DNA of 64,000 bases, taken from NCBI GenBank assembly GCA_030704615.1, contig CM060732.1:77853053-77917052 (forward strand), read 5' to 3'. Under the pieces are notes generated by a model that saw only the letters and a list, made by a program, of their open reading frames with translations, had not been told where the DNA came from and did no database searches. Below, piece by piece: positions 43,521 to 55,341 of this stretch. Origin of the DNA: Takakia lepidozioides. Taxonomy: Eukaryota; Streptophyta; Takakiopsida; Takakiales; Takakiaceae. Within the stretch, counting starts at the first letter, position 1. The number at the start of each line of letters is the position of its first letter. The translations under genes and the position numbers were made by a program.

Positions 43521-45566
43521 ATGGCCCCCACTAAATTTGCCCGCCGTGGTGCTCCAACTACCAGATCTCAAAGTCGCTCGGTTGCTGCCATTCAGGCTGC
43601 TTTGGCAATCCCTTCCACTGGGACAGGTTTCTTCCAGGCCCACCGCGCTCTGGCGCGTAGTCGCAGCCCTCCGGCTATGCGGGCAGCTCCGATCCGGGTT
43701 CCCTTGGTTGCTCCTCTCTCTCCCCGGCTTAGTCAATCGCCAGTTTCGGATCCCACCACGCATGTGAGCCCACCCCAGTATACCGGGGCTCCCTCATCAC
43801 CTCCCCATGCAGTCGACCCCCAGCAGGATGCAGCCGACCCTCAGCAGGATCTGATGGAGGATATTTCGGATCTCCAGAGATCGATGAGTAAATCTCACCC
43901 TCTTGTGTAGCTCAATATGTCCACAATCCACGATAGTGTCGTAGACTTTTCGGAGAAAGGGGTGCTTCTTCATTTCCCAGGTAGAAAAGTTGACAGGGAT
44001 CATGCAAGGGATTGGGCCATCTGTCACTTGGGGGGGTCTGGCGACCTTAATCATCATTTTTGCCACTCCAGAGGCCAAGGATTCTTCTCGGTTCTTTTGG
44101 ATTCAAAGGAAGCTGCAGATAGGGCACTTTCCTTCAATCCCCACCTGGCTGGTTTTAATGTTAACATTTTTCCTTGGTCGAGTGCTATGGGCAACAAAAA
44201 TGGAAAGGTGTGGAATCCCAGGATCATTGCCTTGCCATATATCCCAGACCAATATATCTTCAGTTTGCCCGAGATAGGGAACTTCTTGGGGGAGTATTTG
44301 GGATGTTTGGCGGTGTTCGACCCCCACAACTGTCCGGAAGCCCTTAAGAATAATCTTGCTTGGAGGGGGGCCTCGATTTCATCAAAGGCACATGAGAATG
44401 GGTTTCCTAAGATTGTTATAATGATGCCTGATGATGCAATCATCCCTGAATTTATTCGTCTCCCCATTGATGACAAAGGCAACTTCTTCTCGATTAAATT
44501 ATCTGAGGACACTACCTCTACTGTCTGCTACTACTGTGGACGTATGGGGCACCTCAAAGCTGTTTTCCCGAAGGCCCAAAAGAAGAGAACTAGGTCCCCG
44601 CTGGGGGCAGAACACCAACTTGCCGCCCCCCCTAAAAGGCACTTCTACGATCCGAAGGGGAAGTCCCCAGTCTTCTCCCAGGACTCGCACCATGCAAAGA
44701 GGGCGGCATCGAATGCAGGCGAAGGAGACATGCCAGATTGGGTTCCTCATGCCTCTACTCATGCTCAGTCACCGAATCTCAACAGGCGGTCTGCCTCGCT
44801 AGACCCCATGCTTTTGGAGGCCATTGGCAGTGTTTCCTTGGTGTTTCGCAACAGGGAAGGACTTGACCCACCGACAAGTAACATCAGGCAAGACGATCTG
44901 GGCAACTTCCCCCCCACGCCCCCAGCACCCCTCTTTGGTAATGATCCAACACTGCACAAAAGCTCCCTTCATCTCTCCGCATCCTCCTCGATTGCCTACA
45001 ATCCAGTCATAGCCAGAATTTGCACCAGTCTTCACTCCTTCCCCACTCTGTCCCTTCCGGGCTCCTCAACCTTGTTTTCTCAGTCCTACCCCAAAGCTAT
45101 TGGTGTGACTCCATTGATTTTCCGTAGATCCCCAGCTCCTGCCTTCTTTGCCACGGAGGGCTACGGGGACAGCTTTGAATCCATCTGGATTTCCAATTAC
45201 GATGTTTCTATTTTCATGGCAAAATCTCCCATTGACTGCAGTCCAATCCCCACTCTCAGAAACAAGATTAACTCATTCCTTCATTCAAAGTTTCCTCACT
45301 ATGTGCTCCCAGCCACTGCTCAGGTTACTTGGGGCACTTACATTGAGGACCATCCTGCTCTAGGGGTTAACCTTTCGTCTTCTACCCAAATTCTAGCCCT
45401 CTTGGAAGAGTCGGACCTGCTACGTACCCAAATGTTGCAGAATGGGAGATGGATCCAGCATGCCCCTCAGGACCAGCCTGCCCCGTCCTGCCGGGCTCTC
45501 ATCAGGGCCAGAGACATTATGCGCAATGGCTTTGCCCTGCTCCAGGCCCTTATGGAATCGGAATAG
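43521..45566 (+). pseudogene. LINE ORF1 (nucleic-acid-binding protein)
   Basis: The likely start is MAPTKFARRGAPTTRSQ at 43521. An in-frame TAG at 43908-43910 divides a Pro/Ser-rich N-terminus from ORF 43917-45566. The latter has the region usual in plant LINE ORF1 (VLLHFPGRK..LDSKEAADRAL..FNVNIFPW) and a zinc knuckle CYYCGRMGHLKAVF in which the last Cys is Phe. A long Ser/Pro/Leu-rich C-terminal part follows. It would bind element RNA. Confidence 0.8.
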
Positions 45567-46332
45567 GTGCAAGGGATTGAGGAACTTCAGGATCAACAAG
45601 TACAAGAATACCAGGGACCTGTCCAGGGCATTGTTCGTGCTGATCCGGGAAGCCCCACAGCATATCAGTAGCATTAAGCTCGGCCCCAGCCCCCTTACTC
45701 ATCACCTGGACCGGATGCGAGTGCAAGGGCTCAGTCGAACTTGTCCCCCCCGACCACCACACTCCTGCCTTCTCCAACTCCGGCTCCATTGGTCTGCCCC
45801 CCTGTCGCCCCCCAGTACCCGGTGAGTGGTCTCCCTATTGTCATTCCCTTCATTATTCTCTACCCATCTCCCTTATGCCCCAACAAAGGTAACGTGTTGC
45901 ACTTCAGAACCAGGTCACCCCTACCATGTGCTTGGAAAATTCTACCCTCTATTTCCTACTCTCTATCAGATGGAGACTTTTCGATGTATTTTGGTGCAGG
46001 GTCAGGACCTCTTCCCCTCGCCACTCCGGATCCTCTCAGACTTATTCTTATCTCAGAATTTTTCATGCAACTTTCGGGTAGACCTAGGGTGGTGCGCACT
46101 TCATGGATGCCCTGCTCAAAGATTCAACCTCTCCCGGGGGATGATTCTTTCTACCATCATAGCCAGAGCACTCTTATCATGGCCATAGAATTGGATAAGC
46201 CAGTAGATGCAGCCCCTTTCAATCACTTCTGGAAGACAACCCTATTGCCTTCTGATAAAAGAACTAAGTTCCATTTCCATTCTGACAGGCCATCATTTGA
46301 GTCGTTCCCGCTCAGCCTGACACACCCACAAG

Positions 46333-47570
46333 ATGCTGGTTAGTTTCTCCTCTTGGAATATAAGGGGTATTGGCTCCGACCACTCAGCCCTAAGAAAATT
46401 AGGCTGAGAGCATGGCTGGCCCCCCTTATCCCAACTGATGCCATTGTCTTTTTGCAGGAACATAAGCTAGATGATCTCAAAATTAGGAATCTTTCTGATA
46501 ACATGTGGCCTCTTGCCTCCGCTCTCTGGAAGCCTTCATCCAAAGGTTCAAAGGGAGGAACATCCATCCTCCTTTCCCCTTCCATAAGACAATTTTTGGT
46601 GAAAGATGAAACTTGGGAGCTGGGTAGAGTCCAATTCTGCTCCCTGTTGCTCCCGTCAGACCTGGAACCCTTAGGCCTGGTTAACATTTATGCCCCTAAT
46701 AATGCTATGGATCGTTCTGCCCTGTGGGAGTTGATTAACTTAAACATTTGCAGCCATAAGGATATCAACAACTGGGTTCTTGGGGGGGACTTCAATATGG
46801 TGGAAAATGACTCGGATAGAAGAGGATCTGTGACAACACCCCTCAACCCGGAGGAAGAGGCAGTTTGGCAATCTCTCCTCCAAACTCACAGCCTGGTGGA
46901 AATCCTCCCCGACACCCATCTCAATCTAGGCTCCTCCCCTCACTTCACCTGGTCCAACAATAGGGCACTGGAACACCTCAGTATGGCCCGCCTGGATAGA
47001 TTTTACCTCTCATTGCCTTTATCCATCAATGCTACTAGAAAGCCGCAGGAACCCATTACCCAAGGTTTTGATCACACCCTCATTGAAGCTTCACTGTCTT
47101 TCCCTAACACTCATCGTAGAGGTAGGGGTATCTACAGGCTAAACTTCTCCCTTCTCAATATTCCATCCTTTAAGCAGGCATTAAAGGATGATTGGCATAA
47201 TTCAGGCAACCATTTAAGCTGCCCCATAGAGAGGTTTTCCTCTAAGTTGGCGGCTACCTCCAGATGCAGCCAGATCCTTAGTAAAGGCATTGCTGCAACC
47301 AGAACTAGGAAGGTTAGGGCCCTTAAAAAATGTCTTGGGGTATGCCAAACAAAAATCGAATCTCGCGCTTGCGATGACCACACGTTTCAGACTTACCTTG
47401 AGGCCAGATTCAATCTGGGGATCTTTCAGGATCAACAACAGGAAAAAATGCGTATGCAAGCAGGGGTCAACTGGTCTGCCAAAGGGAGAAAATGTCTAAG
47501 TATTTCTTTCAGAAAACCAAGCTTAGAAGGGCTATGTAAACCATTCCTGAATTGTAACCAAGAGCCCTAA
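46333..47570 (+). pseudogene. LINE ORF2 endonuclease domain
   Basis: ORF2 starts at ATG 46333 (MLVSFSSWNIRGIG) and shifts frame near 46390. APE-type nuclease motifs are visible: the N of WNIRG, the catalytic Glu in FLQEHKL, the Tyr of IYAPNN, GGDFNMV, ARLDRFYLS and the Asp-His of GFDHTLIEAS. The RT linker begins at AGVNWSAKG and ends near 47570, where the sequence is inverted. The nuclease would nick target DNA to prime reverse transcription. Confidence 0.88.
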
Positions 47571-48120
47571 AAGGTTAGTTGCCCCTTCAGCCTGGCTATA
47601 GTGGGCCCCAGACGTTGGTCTTCCGAGAGATTAATCCCGAAGACATGGCCCAAGAGGGTGGTGGACTCTCCATCCTTGAGCCAGATCAAACCCAAGTTTG
47701 CCCCCCATACGGGGGAGACCCCCAGACCAGACTTTGAAATATCCCCCACCTGAAGAGCCTTGGTTTTCGACCAATTCACCCTGAAACCTGATACCTTGCA
47801 AAAGGTGTCAATCGTGCATTGGGCTGCTTGTAGGGCCGCTGGCTCAGCTTGAAGCAGGAGAAAGGTGTCATCAACAAACATAGAATCTTTGATCTGAAGG
47901 GCAGCATCAGCTCTGAAGCCATGCATTTGAAGGCCCCTCACTACAGGGTTAACCTCCAACATGTAACCCAAAGTGTCCGCCACAAACAGAAAGAGGAAAG
48001 GCGAAAGAGGGCATCCCTGTCGCACCGATCTCTGTAGGGCAAATGGTTTTGACAAATGGCCATTTATAATAACCCTGCTGGAGCTGTTGCGGATAAGGAT
48101 GTTAACCCACTTGTAGAACG
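47567..48120 (-). pseudogene. Inverted RT segment inside the + strand LINE
   Basis: The minus-strand reading gives an RT palm and thumb: FYKWVNILIRNSSSRVIING, RQGCPLSPFLFLF, catalytic FVDDTFLLLQ and WLKDGESTTLLGH, down to RLKGQL at about 47575. The + reading resumes at RALVANQILL near 48112, which normally follows directly after LKGQL. So a roughly 540-bp piece is flipped in place, and the upstream RT fingers (about 0.9 kb by comparison with the minus-strand LINE) are missing. Confidence 0.88.
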
Positions 48121-49751
48121 GGCTCTGGTGGCTAACCAGATCCTTTTGGCCGGTATTTGGTATTTCGCCTCTACTTGGAGTCCCAGCTCTAAACAATCCA
48201 CGAAATCAAAAAGTGTATTAGGAACTTTATTTGGGGGGCCCATTTGTTGGACTCTAACAAACGCCTCCAAGTTTCTTGGATTCAAATCATAATGCCCAAG
48301 AAAATGGGTGGCCTCGGCGTCTTGGATCCTAAAACCCAGATCAAAGCCCTGTTGGGAAAATGGCTCCCCAGATTCCTGAGTCCAGAAGGAGGTTGGTGGA
48401 AAGTTATGGTGACAGATTCTATTTTCCTCAGTTCACCCCTGAATTCCACTCAATGGTCTCCATCTCTGAGATGGATCACTCAAGGTTATCGTCATAAATC
48501 CCTTGGTTCCTCCCTTTGGACCTCGATTTGGTTGGCTTGGGGGAAGTGCCGACCCTTCCTGCGAAAGAGAGAGCCTGCTTCCTTTTGTGAGGTGCTCAGG
48601 CAACACCTGTTCCTCAACAAGCCAGTCCCTTAGTTATGGAGAGGAGCCAAGCCACAAGGTGGGCAGGATGGGATGCAAGGGGGCTCTCACAGGTCAGCCA
48701 TCTATGGTTCAGTACCCCTGTTTCTCTTTCCAGAACTCTTGGCACCCAAAGACTCTCCGCCGACATTGCCTCAGTTTTGCAATCAGTTCCAGACTCGTGG
48801 AGAGACATGCTCAGGCAGGGCCCTTCCTCTCCGTCTATGTATCAGTGGGTGACCACAACGGATCATCATTTTCAGGTCATGTTCATAACGGAAGCCTCAC
48901 GTGTTAACCTAGTGGGTTTTGCATTCAAGGCCCATCCGTATACAGGTGCTCTCTCGCTGCACTCATCCGACTCTATCTCAATCCCAAATGCAAACACCCC
49001 ACCAGCCGGAATCTACCACTGGAACTCCAAGCTCAAAGATTTTAATCCATCCCTTCCATCCAACACGCGGGTTCTACCCTGGTTACGATCAGGAACCTTC
49101 ATTTGGATTGGAGGCCAGGCCATCCAGGACCTACAAATCGATCCGGCAGAATGGCACTGGGAATTCGGGGACAAGATTTGCTCCTTCTTCAATTACACGG
49201 CCAAGGGTGCCTACAGAGCGATGCTGAAGGCCAAGCCTCTAACCAAAAAATGGGACGACAGATGGGGCTTATTCCAATTTAGAGGGGAAAACTGGAAGTG
49301 CATTTGGGCTCTGATTTGGGAGAAATCCAAATCGGCAAAACTCAGTGCCTTTCTTTGGCAGATTGCAAATAGGGTTTTGAAGGTTGGGCAATTTCTAAAC
49401 TTCCAAGAGGCCCTACTCTGCAGATGCTGCCCCATTAGGGTTATTGAATCTTTGGAACGCTGCCTTCTTTTCTGTAAAGGGCCGTCAACTATCTGGCCCT
49501 TGGTTTGGTCACTTTACAGGGTTTGGTCAAACACCGCTCAGGACCCCATAGCCCTCCTGCTAAATTACAACCAAACAACCAAGTCCAAGGTGTCCACATG
49601 CCCAGTTTTTGAGGCCCTCCGCTCGGCAACACTGTGGCAAATCTGGAAGGCTCGGTGCAGATGGACATTAAACAATGCTTCCTCCTCCTGTACAGAAATC
49701 CTAGCATGTGTTTTCTATGATGTTACAATTGCAGCTAAGTTGGCCTGGTAA
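48112..49751 (+). pseudogene. LINE ORF2 C-terminus (RT connection and zf-RVT-like domain)
   Basis: Pieces in three frames: RALVANQILLAGIWYF (48112 onwards), MPKKMGGLGVLDPKTQIKALLGKWLP (48290-48633), and 48636-49751. The last holds the zf-RVT-like region AKLSAFLWQIANRVLKVGQFL..CRCCPIRVIESLERCLLFC and the LRSATLWQIWKARC end. A TAA follows at 49749-49751. Confidence 0.85.
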
Positions 49752-50337
49752 AAACTATGTGCAGAAGCAGACAAGAAACCAAAACGAAAAGACTCCCTCC
49801 TCGCCTCCTTCAGAGCATCTTGGGGAAGAGGAGGAATCATTTGTTGCATCACTGATACAGACTCCTGTTCATGGGCAGACTCCTTACCTGAACTTTGGAA
49901 ACACCGATGGGGCACCGTCTTCGGCCTCCTCTGATCTGGACTCGAGAGATATTAACTGGAAGCACATAAAGAGGGGATCTAAATCTAAGTTGATCTTCCT
50001 CAGATAGACATCTTCAGAGTTTCGCTCCTTGGCCGTTCTAGCCTGTGTTCTTACTGTTCGTCGTTCCGTCCGGTTCCATCTACACGGGGCCACCTCTCTC
50101 TTGGAGTCTTTTCGAAGCTATGAACTAATCGCACATTAGCTCTCTACGCTATGGCAAATCTTGCAACCAATATTAGATGGCTCTACCAGGCCTACATGCG
50201 TAGCCAGGTCTATTTTCTACCCTGTTATCTGATCGTTGGAATCTCCAACACGGCCTCCGTGTGTTAAGCCTCATGGCACTTGTAAGGGTTTAATTTTTTC
50301 CCTTTTTAATAAATTTTCAGGGCCTCTCATCCCTTTT

Positions 50338-50404
50338 TAATAATAATAATAATAATAATAATTTAAAAAAGAAAAGAAAAAAAAGAGGAAACACACACAC
50401 ACAC
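50338..50404 (+). repeat. (TAA)n LINE tail and adjacent (CA)n
   Basis: Eight or so TAA/AAT units (50338-50362) end the LINE. An A/G-rich stretch and a short ACACAC run (50391-50404) follow. Confidence 0.85.
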
Positions 50405-51323
50405 AGATTAACTTTCTTTATCTTTTCTTTTTAAAACGTGAAAATTTATGTTTTATGAGTTTATTGAACTTAATGAACAGACTATATTTCATAACTTCAT
50501 TCAAATTTGTTTTAAGTAGTTTTCTCAGCACAACCTCTGCATTGGCCTGTGGGTGCGGTGTAGGGTCACTGCCTGTGCATAGGGCCCAGTAAAAAGAAAG
50601 TTCTAGAAGAAGCGAAAAGACATGACGATGAGAGCAACAGTCTGGAACATTTGACCAGAGGGGCCTTTGACCCGAGAGCTGCTTGACAATTGAGCAACCA
50701 TGAGTGAAGACGCTGTGGGGGCCTCTTCTCTCACCGCCATGATCATAAAAGTAGTGGGTAAGAATTCGTTAGCAGAAGAGTGTGCTCGAGCATATCCTAT
50801 GCTTGTCACGAGGAATTTCTTCCAGAGATTCAAGGTGCGTTAGAACTTAGTTACAGATTTTGCTGTTGGGCATGTACCTATTTTGGGTTGCTTGCATGCT
50901 TGCCAGATCGCGGCTGCTGGAGATCAACAGATTGGCTGGCCTCGGCGTGCTGAGGCAGGTCAAAGCAGGGCCGTGTTACTTACTGGTGACAAGGATAATG
51001 AGGGCCCCACATGTTTGGGACGAGTACTGCTCAGGGCATGGCAAGCTTTTAGGAGTGCTATTTAAGTGGGTCGCGGATTGAATTGTTACAAGTGTGTTGG
51101 TGTCTTCTCGAGCTCTCTTTCTCTGTCTGACAAACACTCACACTGTTCTATTATCTCAAGATCAGACTGCTGTTGTGCTTAGTTAGATCACACAGGACCA
51201 GACTCTCCTTTGCCTCTGTTCCTGCAGGTTGGGGTCATCAACTCTTTCCAGAAGCTTAACTAGTAGTATTGTGTGCTTGCACATCGCTCTTCAGCAAGGG
51301 GGTGAGGAGTCCTAAGATTAGGA
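50405..51323. other. Upstream region of the LRR gene
   Basis: No gene seen. The last 200 bp (CTCGAGCTCTCTTTCTCTGTCTG near 51110) are pyrimidine-rich and may include the LRR gene's promoter or leader, but no convincing TATA box was found. Confidence 0.35.
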
Positions 51324-52373
51324 ATGGATGGGCATGTCGCGGCACGATCACAGTTCTTCCTTTTCGCGCTTCTGGCATTCTGTGGCGCTGATGCCGCAGG
51401 TTCATGCCTGCCAGCCGAGAGGGATGCGCTACTGGCGTTCAAGGCGGGGATCAAAGAGGATCCCGTCAACATGCTGCAAGGATGGTTGAACAACACCGAC
51501 TGCTGCGCGTCTAACTGGCTCGGTGTGGGCTGCGACGCCAACGGCCATGTAAAGCAGCTAGATCTGCGCCCTGACCCTGCCTCCGACGAAGGCATCTACC
51601 TGACTGGCACCATTTCCACATCCCTGGCCTCTCTTCCCCAGCTAGAGTACCTGGATCTGAGCGACTTGCTTAACCTGTCAGGAATTATCCCAGAGGAACT
51701 CGGGACGCTAACAAATCTGCAGCATCTGGATGTGCGGAACAACAAGCTGACAGGACCGATTCCACCGTCTTTCGGCTCCCTCACCAACCTCAACTGGCTC
51801 AGCCTGGGTGGTAACTACTTCAACGGCTCCATCCCACCTGAGCTCGGCAGCCTGGGCCCCAAGCTAAACTACCTCTACCTCTCCGGCGGGTCGCTCACTG
51901 GAGTCATCCCGCAATTGATCTTTCAGCTCCCCAACCTCACCAATCTTTACGTGGGTTCGAATAAGCTAACGGGAAGCATCCCCACAAACCTGAGCGCCCT
52001 CGCCGGTACTCTGCAGTACCTGGACCTCTCCATAAACAATTTGACAGGCAACCTACCCGCAAACATCGGGGAACTCAATCAGCTCGGCCTTCTGGATGTG
52101 TCCTCGAATGCGTTTACTGGCACCATTCCTGCTAGTATTGGGTTGATCTCAGGACTACGCAACTTAGCGCTCAATAACAACACATTCTCTGGACACATTC
52201 CAGCTGCGCTTGCAAAGCTCAAGGACCTGGTATACGTGGACCTGGCTAACAATAACCTAACGGGGCCCATCCCCCAGGGTGCCCCCTTCTCTACGATTGG
52301 AGACTTCTCCGGTAATCCTGGTCTTTGTGGGAGTCCACTCCCTGCGTGCAAGAGCAGGCGCTTACGTTTGTGA
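51324..52373 (+). CDS. Secreted leucine-rich repeat protein
   Basis: An intact single-exon ORF of 349 residues. Residues 1-26 form a signal peptide (basic start, FFLFALLAF core, cleavage near ADAAG/SC). An LRR N-terminal cap with paired Cys follows (CLPAERDALLAF..CCASNWLGVGCD, about 28-74), then about ten plant-type 24-residue LRRs with the LxGxIPxxLxxL pattern. A C-terminal cap NPGLCGSPLPAC precedes a basic end. There is no transmembrane segment or kinase, so it is likely secreted to the cell wall, like DRT100-, PGIP- or LRR-extensin-unrelated small LRR proteins. A receptor or enzyme-inhibitor role is possible; the ligand is unknown. The start gives an ideal signal peptide. Confidence 0.92.
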   Translation: MDGHVAARSQFFLFALLAFCGADAAGSCLPAERDALLAFKAGIKEDPVNMLQGWLNNTDCCASNWLGVGCDANGHVKQLDLRPDPASDEGIYLTGTISTSLASLPQLEYLDLSDLLNLSGIIPEELGTLTNLQHLDVRNNKLTGPIPPSFGSLTNLNWLSLGGNYFNGSIPPELGSLGPKLNYLYLSGGSLTGVIPQLIFQLPNLTNLYVGSNKLTGSIPTNLSALAGTLQYLDLSINNLTGNLPANIGELNQLGLLDVSSNAFTGTIPASIGLISGLRNLALNNNTFSGHIPAALAKLKDLVYVDLANNNLTGPIPQGAPFSTIGDFSGNPGLCGSPLPACKSRRLRL

Positions 52374-55341
52374 AGAAGTTCGGTCCCTCGCTTCTAAGTG
52401 ACGGATTGCAGGAGTATACAGCAAATGTCAACATTGCATCGTGCAGATTAGGTAGGATGGTAGAATTTGCACCTCTACATTGAATCGGTTCCTTCAAATC
52501 AGTTCTCAAGGTTTCAAGCTTAAATAATGACCAACTGGTATCTAAATTATTTTCAAGTCATTCCAGAAGTTGAGGAACCCTAGCCACTATGAAAACACTT
52601 CTCCATGATGACCATGATAGCTAGCCTACAAGGACTTGTGTAGAACGATCGCTCACATTTGCAGAATACATGTTCTTATACACACATCTCACCTTTGTTC
52701 AATCCTTCCTTCCTTCTGTCCATGTTTTCTGTCATAGTCTAACTCCAAGTTCACGAGATTGCAGCTTTACAAGCTTTGCAAGCTTGGCCAGACTTTCAAA
52801 GAATTTGCAACATTTATAGATCAACTTTTTTAGACCATTACACTTTTAGAACAGCTCTATCAATCAACGAGAATGTGATCACTTGCATTTGAGAATGAGG
52901 GAGAACTCACAGCTGGTTTGAGTCCCAATGGTGATGGAAGAATCTGATTCATGAGCGTCTGGGAGACAAGTGACGCTTTCGAGAAATGTGTTGAGTCTTG
53001 ACCAACTTCATGCACTACAGATAGAGTTCAAGCATACGCACATCCTCGACATCGAATTAACCTGCAGCGGTCAGGACAACATTTCTTTGTAAGTAGCAGG
53101 AAAATACTCACTGATTAATACCCTCAAATTCATACCACATGCAGGGATAGCTGAAGAGCGAAGCCCCGAGCACATCAGAAGAGGGGCAGTGTATGTACTG
53201 TTTCCTGTGGGCGGGCTTGTGCTTAGGCATTTCTGTAAGAGAAGGGGCAAAGCAAGATGCACAAAGCAGCATGTGCGTGCCGCCGAGCAAACACTTGGCC
53301 ATCATTCCACTAACTTACGGCAAATAAAGAAATTAAGTGAAGTTCAGGGAACATATTCCTTTCCCAACATCTGCTGATCCAGTACTTCCAGTCCATCCAC
53401 AGACAAATCAATCCCTTCTAGCGCAGAAGACCATCAACGATGTTACTGTTCACTGGGCTGCTGTTAAAGCACGTAACATGAGAGAATCTTCCCGAACCCT
53501 TCTTCTTGTGTAAGCAGACTCTCCCGAACTTAAGATCTGAGCTTGACGATGCTCAGCAGCTGGTTCGGCACAAATCTATATTGGATCGTATATCAACAGC
53601 ATATCGAATGGGGTTTTATAAATTCGAAATCTGTATATGACATCTAAGTATTGAGAATATCAGTAGAATCTAGTGTATATGCATCAATGTACCACAGAAT
53701 CAACACATAGATGCGATTTATATTCCTTCTCCTCAACGCTTCCCTCTCTCGATCTAGCGAGAGATTTGTTCTGTTGCGAGTGCAATCGATGATCAGACGT
53801 GACATTTCCTGCTTTCTCAATCTTCTCGCAGGTCTGGTCTCAGAATACAGAGAGGGTACAGGAAGGCTAGCTGGCCAAGGCCCAACGCTTGAGCTTGGCC
53901 GCACACCCACCCTGATGAATGACACTGGGCTGCGAACTCACCATCGGATCCGGACGACCGAGGGCTGCTGAGAACCAGAACACGTTACAAAGTGGGCTAC
54001 CAAGCTGGTAATGGAGTACAGGACATGGTGGAAGCCCAAGCACAGAAAGAGCAGGAGTTGTATGGAGCTCTTGACAGTCACTTTCAAACTTCATGTTTCT
54101 CTTGGAAGTTCTTCTTCCTGTTTCGGGGATTAGTCAGCAGCACACTTCGTGTTTACATCTGAAGCGTGCACAGATACAACAGGGGAGCAAGTGCATTGCT
54201 CAGGCCCGGAGATCGTACAGATGATTGGTTCCACAAAGGGAAATGCGACTTGACATCTGAGGAGTAGGTGTAAGGGGTTCTCTGCTTTTGGTACAATGAG
54301 AGCTTAAAAGTCCACCCGACATATCTAATATCTCCACGGAGTACATTGTGTCCCACAGCCGAGGCGACCGATTGCAAGCCCTGTACAAGACCATCTACAT
54401 ACATAATTGAGTTGGTGCCTAGCTTGCCGGCGATGGGGTAAAGTGTAAACAGTATGATCAGGCCGTGCCTACATCCTTCAATCTGCTCTCTCCGTGGGTC
54501 ATCCTTGTTGAATACTGAGAAAAGCTGCCCTTGCCGAGAGGTATGAGCATGGGACGGACGGATTTCTTGGCGTGTGAACCAGCCTTCAGTCCACGATCTT
54601 CTTCCCACATTCTCCTACAGCCTCCAAGAAATGGTACAGTAAAAGAAGGTTCTAAGGAAGGCTGTTATACTAGACATTGGGTTTTGCAGTCCACTTCATC
54701 CTCCAAATGGACTGAATCCAACCTCGTACACGATGCAGTAATAAGTCCTCCAAGACCAACTGACATCCACCAACAATTCATCCCTCACATCGGTGTCACA
54801 ACAATGAAACTGGTGGCGATTTGGAAAATGAGATTTCAAAAGGAGAGATTGGAAAAGAGGGACACAAGGGGAGCGACAAGGAAATGCAGATGTCACTGGA
54901 CACTGTCACACAGTTTTTTTTTCTGCGACAGAAACTTGTGCACAAAGAGATGTGTGAGAGATCTAAAGGAGTGGTGGTAGAGAGGGGGTGGGATGACCGT
55001 GGAGAGACGGACAGAAGGGTAGAGCGATCTCAAGCTTTAGATTAGGGACACCCTTCGTGGAGCTGCTTCTGTAAGGCATTGTGCGACTCATATACACCGA
55101 GAAAGACGAAAAAAATAAGACTTCATGACGTGGGGAGAGAGAGAGAGAGGTGACAGTGGGAGAGACTGGTTGAACTCTCCCAAACCGTGGGAGAGACGAT
55201 GGCATAAGAGGGCTGTAGGCTGTCAACTTATCCACGGGACGTAGATTTCCACGGCTTGCTGTACAAGCTTCCTAGCAGGCAATCAACCCAAATTATGGCA
55301 TATGATTGAGGAGAAGACGGTGGCCAGAAGGACGAACCGAA
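52374..55341. other. No gene recognised between LRR and carrier genes (3 kb)
   Basis: Short ORFs only, none with motifs. A GA microsatellite (AGAGAGAGAGAGAGAG) lies near 55137-55152 and may fall in the leader of the carrier gene. Confidence 0.4.

Larger units (their letters stand above)
43350..50362 (+). mobile_element. Near full-length L1-like LINE with internal inversion
   Basis: About 7 kb: a C-rich 5' UTR, ORF1 with a zinc-knuckle remnant, ORF2 endonuclease, an inverted RT segment, the ORF2 C-terminus, a 3' UTR ending CAGGGCCTCTCATCCC, and a (TAA)n tail at 50338-50362. It is related to, but clearly different from, the neighbouring minus-strand LINE. Deletion and inversion in RT make it inactive. 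Confidence 0.88.

Noticed and set aside
51324-52373. LRR receptor kinase
   Set aside because: No transmembrane segment or kinase domain follows; the ORF ends after the C-terminal LRR cap and downstream sequence has no kinase motifs.
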